Of a stretch of DNA of 64,000 nucleotides, positions 36,727-48,637 are shown in pieces. The DNA is from Pyronema omphalodes (Eukaryota > Ascomycota > Pezizomycetes > Pezizales > Pyronemataceae), in NCBI GenBank assembly GCA_024516155.1, contig JAJJXM010000018.1, positions 310,001 through 374,000 on the forward strand. Reading direction: 5' to 3'. The notes beneath the pieces are model-generated. The model did no database searches. It was not told the origin of the DNA and was given only the letters and a program-made list of their open reading frames with translations. Position numbers and translations under genes: made by a program. How positions within the stretch are numbered: the first letter of the stretch is position 1; the number at the start of each line of letters is the position of its first letter.

Positions 36727-38943
36727 TTACTTCTGAGCCTGCGTCTGCTGCTGCTGTACAGCCACCCCTTCCGCCCTCGTCATATCCGCCCTTGAAACAA
36801 GCCTCTTCACATTCGCCCACTCCTCATTCCTTGGAGGATCCATTGCTACATCAAACACCGTCACTGTGCTATCCAAACCTCCAACCGCAAGTCTCTTTCC
36901 ATCATGCTGTTCCCATGCCACCTTATTTAAACTCTTCGTCAAATGAGTGGCACCAACTCTCGGGCTGGGTGAAGTCTTGGCAATAGGCACCTCAGTGTCA
37001 ATAGTGATATCCCAAACCTCCAAGCTACCTGACCCATCGACCAATGCAAATACTCCAGGCTTGTTCGGTGACCACCGAGCATCGTAAACAACATCCTCGC
37101 GATTAAGATCCAAGATAGGAGCCGCAGTAGTGGGTGCTGCACCAGCGGTAGCACCAGTAGACGCAGGTGGACGGGCTTTCCAAAGCTTAACAGACCAATC
37201 CAAGGAGGAAGATAAAACGAGGTCACCAAGATCCACAGGTCCACGGACGGGATGGAAGTCCACAGACATGACTGGTGCAGCGTGGCCCTTGTATGCAATT
37301 CTTGGCTCCACTCCTGCCTTGGCTCCAGCGCGGTCGTAACGGTGGCAGGGGTAGATTGTTCCCTCCTCTGTTCCAACAAGGAAGTAGGTAGGATCAGAGT
37401 GAGGGAAGGCCATACACTGAGGACTCAAATCGTCGGTCTTGCTAGGAGGAGGGGCGACAAGTTCCAATAGTTCTTGGGGCTGGGCTAACATATCTACGGT
37501 CCAGCCGCAGACTACTCCGTCAGTAGAGCTGGAGATGATGTTATTTGCGTTTTGGGTTCCGACGACAGACACGGAGTAGACGGGATGAGTGTGACCGGAG
37601 CCAGTCAGGGGGGTTTTGAGTACGGGTTGGGACTTGGCTCGGGTGTCCCAAAGGAGGACTTGGCCAGAGTATGCACCTCCGACAATCAGGTTGGGGTGGA
37701 AGGGGGAGAAACGAGCGGTCAAGACGTCGGATTGCGCATGGAAGACGTATTCGGCACGGTCGTGTAGGTGCATGTTCCAGACTTGAACCAATCCATCGGG
37801 GTCGTGGGGTGCAGAGGGGTTCTTGGTGTAGGAAGCCAAAACAAGTTCCGGGAACTATAGCTCAGTTAGTTGCTTAATTCCTAGGTCAATGGCAGGCTGT
37901 AAAATTGCCCATACCTTCGGTGACCAGTTGATATCACTGATCATTCTCTTCTTTGACCACCTCTCATCATAAAACTGTGTTACCTCCTTCAATCTTCTTC
38001 CTGACTGGTCTTCATCCTCTGCACTGACACCCAATCCATAATCCGCCAAAACATCATATTCCATATCCAGAGCTCTTTCCACAACCTTTGACGACCTCTC
38101 AATAAAATCCAGGAAATCATCTGATGCCGTAATCGCTGCCTTTTCCTCATCCGACAATTCCCTCGCAAAAAATCCCTTCTCTTCACCCTTCAAAGTCTTG
38201 GCCTCATCGTCGTCCAAATGCAACTGCCTAAGCTCCTCTTCAATTTCCTTCCTCAATTTCTCTCTTAGCTCCTCCTCTTTCTCCGGTGTAAGCTCCTCCG
38301 ACGCCGCATTTACCGGTTCCGTCCAAGTCTCCGCAGTCTGCACTTCCTTCGAATATGTCACCACCTCAGGAATCGGGCTCGGGGGCGCATCATAGACAAC
38401 AGTAACTGGCGCTGTCGATATCGTCTGCATCATCTGTAGGTTCGTAGTATTTATCGTTCCGGTAGTACTTTCCGGAGTAGGACCCAGGGCTCTCCTTTAG
38501 CCACGACTACATCAGCATTTCTCCGCATCTTCAAGGAAAGCAGTCAGTGACGCACGGAATAATCGGTGACGTCAAAATTTCAGAAACCGAGCCATCTTGA
38601 GTCCCTATAGCTGAAGCAGCCGTTGACAAAACACTATTCGGTCTGCTACCACGGAATGATGATCCAGGTCCTGTACTAGCAGGGCGCTCGCCAACAAGGT
38701 CTCTAACCAAGCTTTCGATAGATTCGCGGTTGTAGGCGCGGGGGATAGGAGCGGAGACCTGTGAGGGGTTAGTGAGAGCTCCATGATGGGGTGGAATAGG
38801 AGAGGAATAGGAAGGGGTACAACAACCTCAGAAAGCTCCTGGGATCGTCGGGCTGTCGATGCGCTTTGTCGTTCTGCATTGCGGCGTTTGATTTCTGCTA
38901 GACGTTGGCGCTTTGCGGCGATTTCGGCTTTGCGTTGCTCCAT
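36727..38943 (-). CDS. Cytoplasmic dynein intermediate chain
   Basis: Four exons: 38943-38827, 38758-38556, 38494 (or 38491)-37915 and 37854-36727; about 675 aa. Residues 1-30 form the charged N-terminal helix (M-E-Q-R-K-A-E-I-A-A-K-R-Q-R-L) that in this family contacts dynactin p150 and NudE. A Ser/Pro/Thr-rich linker follows, then V-T-Y-S-K-E-V-Q-T near 130, typical of the light-chain-binding region, and a Glu-rich coil. From about residue 290 come WD40 repeats, for instance V-Q-V-W-N-M, V-L-L-W-D-T, V-K-L-W-K-A and L-E-V-W-D-I. It carries cargo and light chains on the minus-end motor. The second intron has a tandem acceptor (AAG then GAG), so two products differing by one Arg are possible; the exon 1 donor GTTGTT is weak. 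Confidence 0.88.
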
Positions 38944-39495
38944 GGCCGGGGATGGCGGGGGTGTGATATGGGTGAGGTTGCGTGTAGTGAGGTCCGATGT
39001 GGAATGTCGTTTAAGGGGGAATTATCGAAAATGATTGAATGTGAAATTGGCTGGTCCGCAATGAGTGAAATACAGGCTGACGGTTCGCCAATTGTCGCGG
39101 GGTCGTGTTGATGGCTGGGATGAGCTTGGTGGTTTCGATGTCGAGACCATCACCGGGGGAAGCTGAGGAGCTGACGGGGACAACTCAAGACAATAAACAA
39201 TGGAATTGTGTTTTAGCTTTTTGCAATAGCTTCATCATAAAAATATATATAATTTTCTTTAAATTTTGTGTCTTTAAAAATATTCCATACATTTTCCTCA
39301 CCACTCGCTTACCTCTTCGCCGTCGGATTGTTTCGGTTTTACTTTTGGAAATTTCACCAACTTCATCATCGCCGGGCGGCTCCTTCGTTTCCAGACTACG
39401 CTTGTCAACCCACCACCACCGACCGCCCAACAGCAGCAACCCACGCTCCACCGGCACCTCCGCTAATTCGATCTTCCCGTCTACAATCCCTCAAA
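38944..39495. promoter_or_regulatory. Divergent promoter region dynein IC / ATP synthase e
   Basis: 552 bp between divergent starts. No motif is assigned. Confidence 0.4.
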
Positions 39496-39933
39496 ATGGT
39501 TCTCTCCACCCAGACCGTCAACGTATGATTCGCCCTTTCAATAATCCAATGGATCCCCTCGACCGTCCGACTCGCTAACGACCCATCTCTAGGTCCTTCG
39601 GTATTCCGCCCTCGGTGCCGGTGTTGTCTACGGATTCTACCACCAGCAGCAGCTCAACTCTGCGTCGAAGGTTCACCAGGCCCAGGCTGAGTGGAAGCAC
39701 AAGGAAGCTTTGATCGCGCAGGCAAAGGCGGAGTGGGCGAAGAAGCACCCTGTTAAGCAGGCTGGCCCTGGAGAAGGTGGGTTACCTACCAATTCGCCTT
39801 CCAATTTTTCAAGGAAGGATATTTTCAAGATGTTCCCTGAGTGCTGACAAAATTTATAGTTGTCTCCGACCCTGACTCTCCCGACTTTGACTTGGAGAAG
39901 TTCTTGAACCACGTTGCCGGAGAGAAGGCATAA
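39496..39933 (+). CDS. TIM11: Mitochondrial ATP synthase subunit e
   Basis: Three exons: 39496-39522, 39593-39776 and 39860-39933; 94 aa, the family size. One membrane segment at residues 10-26 carries the G-x-x-x-G motif (G-V-V-Y-G) that in subunit e drives dimerisation of F1Fo complexes and cristae shaping. A charged amphipathic helix (about 33-65, A-Q-A-E-W-K-H-K-E-A-L) follows, then a short acidic end with D-L-E-K-F-L. The small 5' exon of nine codons and GGA-rich codon use point to a highly expressed gene. Confidence 0.92.
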
Positions 39934-40347
39934 ATAACCAACAAACTCTAACAACCAATATTCGATCTTTGTTTTCTTCTGTTTAAACTGCGTTACTTCC
40001 GTTACTTTGTTCAATTCATACAAAAGCTATCTGTGTATAGAAGAGGGTGTGTGTGATAAATGGGATGTGTGTTTTGATTCCATAAGGGTTCACACTGAAA
40101 CTAGCGACAAGTGCTGCGGTATTATGGAATAACAAGGTTAATAACTTGAAGTCAAGACGAATGATGATTGTATCATAACCGTTGCACGCAATTGAGAATT
40201 AACTAGAGTTATTGTACTTTTATGCTATTTGTTTATAGCCAATGCTCACGCGACCCACGCACTACCGGCGCCACAAAATAATAAGTCCGCAACTCCGGAA
40301 CGCCAATTTGCTATTATAAATACCGCTGAGATGCCATCATACTACTA
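39934..40347. other. Convergent intergenic, ATP synthase e / PRP4
   Basis: 3' flanks of both genes; nothing else seen. Confidence 0.6.
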
Positions 40348-41953
40348 TTACAATTCTATATCCTCTCTCGCCCACAGCTTACAAGTTCTATCCTGTCCGG
40401 AAGACACAATAAACTTTCCATCCAGCGACACATCTACACTAGTGACGTTTCCACTGTGCGCATTGAGTCCCTTAACGTATGCCCAGTCATCACAGGAGTG
40501 GATGTTAACACCCCCATCGAATCCTCCTGTCACAAAGTAGGTTCCCTGTGTCTTCATCTCACTCGGCAATCCGCTACCGACTCCATCACCCCTAAAGAAC
40601 CGGACGTCCGAAACCAGCTTCTTGTGTGCTCCGATAGTTGCTGTGCATCGGACCATTCTCACATCCCACACCTTCACTGACGCATCTCCCGAGGAACTCA
40701 ATACTCGGTATCCATCAGGGTGCCAAGCTAATCCGGTGATCTCTCTAATGTGACCGTCAAGAACCATGATTGTCCGTCCCGTTCTCAAATCCCAAACTCT
40801 TCCAATTGAATCCAATCCTCCACTAGCAATCAAAGCTCCATCGTCCTGGAATGCTATACTGTAAACCTCCCGCGAGTGTCCCTCCTGTAGTAATAACTCC
40901 TTCTGCGTTTCCAAATCCCAGAGTCTCCATGTCGTATCGAAAGATGCGGAGGCAAGGTACTGGCCGCTGGGGTGATGTTCAACTCTGCATACTCGTGCCG
41001 AGTGACCTTCCAATGTTGCTAACGGGGTTTGCTGTTTTAAATTCCAAAGGTGAATCTTTCCTTCTCCACCTCCCGATGCCAGGTTGACCGATTCAGGGCT
41101 CATGGTTTTCGTAGCTTCCGGATGCCAGGAAATTCCTCCAATCCTGTCGGTGTGTCCTCTCAACATTCCCTTCTCCTCCAAGTTCGGAACTCCAAGCATT
41201 CTTATCGTTCCACTCCAACTTCCTGCAGCAATGAGCTTGCTATCCGGTGAAAACCTTGCAATGGAAACAGGTCTATCTCCAGCAATCTGTGATCCCAACA
41301 CCTGATATCCTCCTAAATGCTCCTTAATTGCCCTTCTGTGCTTGATATGCTTCTGTAGTGGTACTGTAGCCTCCTCTTTTTGCATTGCAATTCTATCCCT
41401 CGCTCTTGGTATCGAATAGTACGCAATTTTCTTTCTCGCCTCCAGCAATTCCGGTTCTCCTGGGGTATAGTATTCCTCATCATCGTCATCATGATCCTCC
41501 TCCTCCTCTGCATCTCCCATCTCGATATCCTCTCCTCCTGCTCCTCCGCCTTCTTGTCTTTCGTATAGTAGCTCTCGTAGACGGTCTCTTCGGTCTCCGG
41601 GCCCTTCTCCGAAGAGGGTGATGGGTTCACCGAGTTCACGTAGCCGCATACGCACACGTCCATCGTCGGTTGGAACCACTATTGCCGCTGCGCGCTTCTT
41701 GCGGTCCATTTGGCTCAAAATCGCGGAGGCCTTTTCGGGGGCGATACCGGCACGACCGGTGCTGGGGATTACATAGTCGCGGTCGATGGGGACGTTGGCA
41801 AAATCAAGCATTTCCTCCTATGGGGGGGTTAGATGGTTTAGACATTTTGATGAGATGGATGAAGCTGTAGATAAAGGCTAATAGTGAGATGGGAATAGAA
41901 AATACCTCTGCATCTTCTACATAGGCCTTTCGTGAGGGGTGGATTCCAGACAT
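40348..41953 (-). CDS. PRP4: U4/U6 snRNP protein Prp4
   Basis: Two exons: 41953-41906 and 41817-40348, with an 88-nt intron; 505 aa. The start chosen is M-S-G-I-H-P-S-R-K. An upstream in-frame ATG at 42055 would add a Lys-Pro-Ala repeat leader unlike the family. Residues about 64-101 match the SFM (splicing factor motif): V-R-M-R-L-R-E-L-G-E-P-I-T-L-F-G-E followed by R-R-D-R-L-R-E. An acidic Asp/Glu run follows, then seven WD40 repeats from about residue 200 to the end (I-R-M-L, I-H-L-W-N, W-R-L-W-D, G-R-V-W-D, V-K-V-W-D, V-N-I-H, C-K-L-W-A). Prp4 is a core protein of the U4/U6 di-snRNP in the spliceosome. Confidence 0.95.
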
Positions 41954-42728
41954 GTTGGCTGTGTTGACTCTGGCTGTTGCTGGCTTCGCTGGCTTCGCTG
42001 GCTTCGTCAATTGAAGCTGAACTACGTCGAGAAGTTCGCGAGTCTCAATGCGCAATTTGCCTTGGCGCGAAAGCGCGTTTTGGATGACGATGGCCAGGGA
42101 TGCGTGATCAAGCTATGGAAAGAGCCGGGCGAACGCACAGGCACAACTTACAACCAACCTCAAGAAAGAGACACAACCGTTGAGTGACATGCAGTGTTCA
42201 GATATATATATACATACACCGGGTTTACTATTCAGGATGATAAACAATGATAAACTTTGTAAATACCCAATTTTATTGTGGAGTCGAACACGTTAATGCA
42301 ATCGTCACTCCTTTAATCTGCCCTACGCCGCGAGTACGCAATCGGCGTTTTAAGCCAAATTCTATACTTAAAACCTGTCCTCTCTTCTGACAGGTCTGTT
42401 CTCCTGGACGTCAGGCGTTCAACGGCAAAAGAAACAGAGAAGCTCTTCAACTACACTCATTTTCACTCGTTTTTCTCCTTTCATCTTTCCTTCTTCCTTT
42501 AATCGTTCATCGCCATCGTTCTGTAATTCACGCGTATCTTCCCCAACTTGTACAACTGCAGTCCTGCACCTACGCACTACGTAAGCCGACCACACAGAAC
42601 ACATTTCAACTTCCAGGTCAAGTCCGCCACAAGGGTCGCAGCTACCCCGAAACTTCACCAAACCCCACTTTCGCTTCAGAAACACCAAACCAAGAGTTAA
42701 CGCCTTTGGTTCAACCCAACAATCTACA
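41954..42728. promoter_or_regulatory. Divergent promoter region PRP4 / PMT1
   Basis: 775 bp between divergent starts, with CT-rich sequence at about 42430-42500. A 9-bp tandem (GCTGGCTTC type, about 41980-42005) sits just 5' of the PRP4 start. Confidence 0.4.
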
Positions 42729-45182
42729 ATGTCGGAGTCGCCGGTCGGTGTCCGCCAACGGGGTGCCAAAAAGAAGGTCGGAAACGGCGCAGAATACTCA
42801 AGTGTACCCGGAGCTTCAGACGATGAGCTTCGTGTAATGAAAATCACAATTCTTCGTCACGTACAAACAACAGGAGGAAGAGGTTACACAATTGCCCTAG
42901 CAGTGATAACAGCATTGGCATTTGTTACTCGATTCTACAGGCTTGGACATCCTAACGAGGTTGTCTTTGACGAGGTCCATTTTGGAAAGGTTCGTAGTGT
43001 CAATTGCATCTTGACATTTCTTGGAGCTAGCACTAACTGCATTTCTAGTTTGCCTCCTACGTAAGCTTTCCGCCGAGCTTCAGCTTTCATGAAAATATAC
43101 TGACAAGCTGTAGTACCTTGAACATACCTACTTCTTCGATGTCCACCCTCCTTTCGGAAAGCTTCTTTTCGCCCTTATGGGTTGGTTTGTAGGCTACGAC
43201 GGTCACTTCAAGTTTGAGAATATTGGGGATTCCTACATTAGCAATGGTGTTCCTTACGTTGCTTTCCGAGCTATGCCTGCTATACTTGGAGCTCTTACTG
43301 TGCCCGTGGTTTTCCTTACTATGCAGGAGAGTGGTTACAGCTTGCCCGCTGCTATTGCTGCTGCTATGCTCGTTCTTTTCGGTAATTCGGAGCTCTGTTG
43401 TTTGTGGAACGGAGAGCTAACATTTCACCAGACAATGCCCATATTGGACAGACCAGATTGATCCTTTTGGACGCTACCTTGATCCTCTCCATGGCCTGCT
43501 CGCTTCTTTGCTACGTTCGCTTCTACAAGCTCCGAGGCCAGCCCTTTGGCCGTAAGTGGTGGAAGTGGTTGTTGCTCACCGGAGTTTCTCTGTCTTGCGT
43601 CATCTCCACCAAGTACGTCGGTGTATTCACCTTCGTCACCATTGGAGGCGCCGTTATTGTCGACTTGTGGAACTTGCTTGACTACAAGCGTGGACTTTCC
43701 CTCCAGCAGTTTGGTCAGCACTTTGCGGCTAGAGCTTTGGGATTGATTATTGTTCCTTTCTTCTTTTACCTTTTCTGGTTCCAGGTTCACTTCAGCGTCT
43801 TGTACAAGAGCGGACCCGGAGATGACTTTATGTCCCCAGCTTTCCAGGAGACTTTGGCCGACAATGCTCTTTCTGCTAGCAGTATCACCGTAAACTACTA
43901 CGACACTGTTCAGATCCGTCACAAGGATACCAAGGCTTTCCTCCACTCCCACGCTCAGAACTACCCTCTCCGCTACGAGGATGGACGTATCTCTTCCCAG
44001 GGACAGCAGGTTACTGGATACCCCTTCAATGACACCAACAACCACTGGGTCATTATGCCTGCCACCCCCTTTCCCGAGGAGGAGCGTCTTAACCGCCCCG
44101 TCCGTAACGGCGATATCTTCAAGCTTCACCACGTCTTGACCAACACCGATCTTCTCTCCCACGACGTTGCATCCCCTTACTACCCGACCAACCAGGAGTT
44201 TACCACGGTCAGCCTAGATAAGTCCTACGGCGAGCGTCACAACGACACCTTATTCGAGATTAAGATGGAGCACGGAAAGAAGGAGGCTGAGCTCAAGACA
44301 CTTGCCGGTCACTTCAAGCTTCTTCATGTGCCCTCTAAGGTCGCTATGTGGACCCACCCCAAGCCTCTCCCTGAATGGGGTTTCAAGCAGCAGGAGATCA
44401 ACGGAAACAAGAACGTTGCCCAGAGCTCTAACATCTGGTACATCGAGGACATCCCCTCCATGGCTGAGAACGATGCACGCAACTCCAAGGAGCCTAAGAA
44501 GGTTAAGCACTTGTCATTCCTATCCAAGTACCTCGAGTTGCAGCGCGCTATGTTCCACCACAACAACGCACTCACCAGTTCTCACCCCTATGCATCTCAG
44601 CCTATCCAATGGCCCTTCCTCCTCCGTGGAGTTTCCTTCTGGACCAAGACCGATACTCGGGAGCAAATCTACTTCCTCGGAAACCCAGTTGGTTGGTGGT
44701 TAGCTTCCGCTCTCTTGGCTGTTCTCGCCGGTATCTTCGGAGCCGACCAGATCACCCAGCGTCGTGGACTTGACGCCTTGGACCGTAGAACCAGAAGCAA
44801 GCTTTACAACTCTACCGGTTTCTTCTTGTTTGCTTGGGCTTCCCACTACTTCCCCTTCTACCTTATGGGTCGTCAGTTGTTTTTGCACCATTACCTTCCC
44901 GCTCATCTTGCCTCTGCGCTTGTAACCGGTGCATTGGTTGAGTTCATCTTCTGTGCCGATCCCCTAGAAAAGGAGGTCATCGATAAAGATGGAAAGAAGA
45001 CCTATGTCGCCGCTCCTAAGAGGAGCTTGGTCGGTGCTTGGATTGCTTGTGGGGTCATTTCGGCTGCTGTTGTGGCTTGCTTTTTGTTCTATGCTCCGTT
45101 GACTTATGGAACCCCTGGATTAACGGTGGATCAGGTGTTGGCTAGGAAATTCTTGGGGTATGAGTTGCATTTTGCTAAGTAA
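42729..45182 (+). CDS. PMT1: Protein O-mannosyltransferase, Pmt1 subfamily
   Basis: Four exons: 42729-42989, 43049-43060 (12 nt), 43114-43381 and 43432-45182; 763 aa. It transfers mannose from dolichyl-phosphate-mannose to Ser/Thr in the ER lumen. Visible: a cytosolic basic N-terminus, the catalytic V-V-F-D-E-V-H-F-G-K motif (D81, E82), H-P-P-F-G-K, and a membrane-spanning N-terminal half. A luminal MIR region covers about residues 325-510 (Y-Y-D-T-V-Q-I-R-H, L-R-Y-E-D-G-R-I-S-S, F-K-L-H-H), and C-terminal membrane segments include H-Y-F-P-F-Y-L. The sequence F-A-S-Y-Y-L-E-H after the acidic motif, and N-I-G-D-S-Y, favour the Pmt1 rather than the Pmt2 or Pmt4 group. The 12-nt exon supplies exactly the conserved F-A-S-Y. 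Confidence 0.95.
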
Positions 45183-46096
45183 ATCATATTGGTAGATGGA
45201 AATGGGGAGTAGATAGCTGGAGGAGGAGGAGGAGGTAGATGTAGTACACTTTCTATCTAATACATGCGTTTCAAATCGGAGGTGATGAATTAAAGTAGTG
45301 CTCCTGGAGGGAGAGGAGAGGGCGGCAGAGGAGAGGGTGTGCTTGTTTTTTTTGTATTGATAACTTTGTTAGCTGGAAAAAAAAAATTTCAAATGAGATG
45401 AAGATAATTCGAGAAGTTGAAATGCCGGGGAGAAAGAGTGGTATGTAGATAATGCTATTGCATTGAGACTAAATCCTGGTTTACGGGTTTATGGGTTTCT
45501 GGGATACGGAATTTGGTATTGGATATTGCTGAGTCGTGAATCATGAGTGACTTGTGAAAGCTGACAAAGATTACTGTATCTTTGAAACTCCAGGTTCCAG
45601 ACTCCCGTCATAACTGTTGAGTGGCCTGATGGATCAATACCACGTACCCGTACTACTATTCGGGGGGGGGGGGGGGGGGGGAGGTGGTTCTAAACTTTGA
45701 TGAGTCTCTGCAAGATATAGGTACGTGCTATCGGGGACTGAGATATATAAAATGTAAAGATTTTTTTTGGGACAATTTGGAAGATAACAAAATGGGATGT
45801 TGTGTATAATGATTGTATTACTATTAGGTCGGCCTTGGAGATATAATTCACGTGTTCTCGATGCTGCTGTACATAGCAACTGTGAAGATGTCCATTATAC
45901 TACAGAATAAGGTAAGCCCATCACCAGATAAACAACAACGCAACGACAGAAATCTCTCCCAATCCCAACCCAACGGCTTTGAATTTGCGTTCATTCCGCC
46001 TGACAAAATCATCAACTAGTCACGACTTGTGACCCTAGAACTCTGCCTAAACCCCTAGCGTAAAACAGTAAAAAGGAAGAAAGAAAAAAAAGATTC
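45183..46096. other. Intergenic, PMT1 3' to tRNA-Leu
   Basis: Holds a 20-nt G-homopolymer (45662-45681) and short GGA repeats in the PMT1 3' flank; no gene seen. Confidence 0.6.
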
Positions 46097-46211
46097 TGAC
46101 AAGAGGGGGATTCGAACCCCCGCCTCTTGCGAGACCAGAATGCTCCGTGTGGTGATCCACTCGGAAACTCAAGCTTGAGTCTGGCGCCTTAGACCGCTCG
46201 GCCATCTTGCC
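46097..46211 (-). tRNA. tRNA-Leu (CAA) with intron
   Basis: Minus strand, 115 nt. The acceptor stem GGCAAGA pairs with TCTTGTC (one G-T), discriminator A. Class II layout with a long variable arm (GGTCTCGCAAGAGGC region). The anticodon stem CCAGA/TCTGG encloses CTCAAG, then an intron of about 33 nt just 3' of the anticodon, the canonical site, then the closing T. The T loop is TTCGAAT on a five-pair G-C stem. A run of T follows on the minus strand (plus-strand A at about 46083-46091) as Pol III terminator. Confidence 0.93.
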
Positions 46212-48637
46212 TTATGTTTAATTTGTTACATTACAGTACATAAGCCTACAAATTTTATACTTTAATTCCATGAGGATTGGTTTGGATCATGGTTAAGCAG
46301 GATGAGCTAGGCGGGGTCTGCTTCATCGTTGAGCAGAGGCTTAACATTAGATATGCTCCAACTGGTCAGGGTGGAAAGGACGAAGAGCGACTGAAATGAA
46401 TTGCGATTGGATTGACGTTGTATGCGCGGAATGCGTTTCTGCACCTGCAGATGCGCACAGATGGTCAGGCGCGAACGTGTAACAAAGCCCGCTAACCGCG
46501 TTTGACCTCTTCTAGGCGACGTTCATCCACACCTGTACTTTAAACTTTGCTCCCCTTGTTCACATCACCGTATTCGTTCATCGTGAATAAAGTTTTCCTT
46601 AAGACTTTCTTCATTAAATGCGGCGCCTGATATATTTGGCCCTTAACGTTAAAAGGTGTATGGAACGTAAGATCCTGTGGCGCGGCTGTGGGAAGCACGA
46701 AGGGGTTATAATCCCACCCAGCAAGTGGGCTTTGTTTTCTTATAAGATGCCTAATAAGCACCGGTAGAGGAAACGATTTATAATGGAGCTTCTAAGAAGT
46801 GGGAAAGGGCCAGGTTATAGTGCGCACATGTGATCGTCGGCTGGCTGACTACACACTAAGGCATTCTCGCGTCTAACTCGCCCTTGCGTCAGTAGCGCTA
46901 GATAGTCGAATATCCAAACTATAATAACTGTCTCCTATAACTCTGTTATTTGTTATTTCTGTGTCAAAAGTGGTGGGTGCCATTCTGGTAGTCAGGGAGG
47001 CAGGTGTTCCGATTACTGGAGCTGGCTTTAGAGATTGAATGTACACCGAATATACGTAAAGTTTGCTTAGAGATTATAAAGCTATCAAGAGAAAAGAAAT
47101 AAGAGCAGTTGAAGAGAGACAAACGTTCCAGAATGAGAAAAATATCGAGGTGGGAGGCGTGGAGGTGAATATTGCAGCTGCAAAAAGATTGATGGTGAAA
47201 AGTTAAAAAGAGTGTAACCGGAAGGTACAGGTAGAGGATGGAGTGCGTCATACACCTGCACCGGTGAAATAATCCACTGTGAAATATCAGTCTTCCCAGA
47301 GCATAACTGAAAGTATCCGAACAATGCCTCATATAAAGAATTAGGAGATGTGGAAGTTGGTATTGGGAATGTCACCTTGTGAGGGAACTTGAGGGTGTAG
47401 GAAGATGTTCGGAATAGATGGCGGAGCTATACACCGGGTGGTACGGCTTTGTAGAAACTTGGGTATCTGCACTGCAGAAAAAGCGGTGATAATCGGAGGG
47501 AATGACAGAAAATATAGACAAAATAGTCAACATGTTGCGATAATACCAGAGCTTCAGGGGAAGGGGTAAGCCGTTGGGTACTTTTTGAGATTGGGTGCCT
47601 TTTGAGGGTACTGTAGCCAAAACTCCAAATGGCAGAAGTGTCACTTTTGAGATAGCTATACCTGTGGTGGCAAGGCTTATTATGTATCTTTCGAGATGTC
47701 AATATTTGAAAATCGAGAATGTCGTTGTCGTGGAATTTGTAGGCTGTAGCTCGATTGGCAAATCCAGGAGGTATTGAAGGTGCTGTGGCCGGAGATCGAG
47801 AAGATGTTGATAAATGAGAAAGCAGTAGGAAAAAATCCTGAGCGTAATGTTGTTGAAAAGAGCTATAGACCAGGTACCGGAGGTGGCGAGGCGTAATAAA
47901 ATTAGTTGTAGAGGTGGAGCTCGCAGATCAAAGTCTCATTGGCCGTCACGGGAGGGTTCTCCGGGTTTGCTACACGACGCCACAACACTTCCTGACAAAG
48001 GCTATTTACCGAGCTTGTAATATTTTCTGTCAATTTGATTTCAAACCCACTGATGAGTCAATCTGAATAATGTATAGCATGAAGAAGTAATATCTAATGA
48101 CACCAATACAATACTGACTGCGGCAAAAATTACCATTCTACAAAACCATTCCTTGACCTTTGAAACGCTTTCATTATTAGAATCAAGAATACCGCAAATA
48201 TAACCTTATACCCCTTACCAAGAGTGCCCCATTCAACCCGCCAGCTTACAATCCTGAAGCTCCCTAACTAGATTTACACAGCATAAGCGCAAGATCTTGC
48301 GTCTAACTACCCTCTCTCGATATATTTTCATACAAATCTTTGTCAAACGCCTCAGCTCAAACTCCATTGTGTTCAGGTTGTGACTGCGTCCAGAATGTAC
48401 ACCGTGCCATAGTTCCGGTCATCAGGGTGCGCTGCCCCCATTAGCGTGGGTTTTAGGGCTGGATGCCACAAATCTCTCCTCTACATTATGGGAAACAAGG
48501 CCCACGATCGCGCCCCCACCTATACTGATCACCTTGATGTCGACGCGTTTATATATCCTCAATTCCCACTGCTATTCGTCATTCCATTTTCCAACTCCCG
48601 AAGGTTTTCAGTCCCACTCTTCCAGTTTAATCCAACC
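46212..48637. other. Gene-poor stretch
   Basis: No gene is recognised. The minus-strand frame at 46540-46761 is readable but has no known motif. Confidence 0.4.

Noticed and set aside
41954..42055. N-terminal extension of Prp4 from the upstream ATG
   Set aside because: It encodes a Lys-Pro-Ala tandem from a DNA repeat and is unlike Prp4 N-termini; the internal ATG gives the expected start.
43425..44162. 245-codon ORF antisense to PMT1
   Set aside because: Same cause: codon bias of the sense gene opens the opposite strand.
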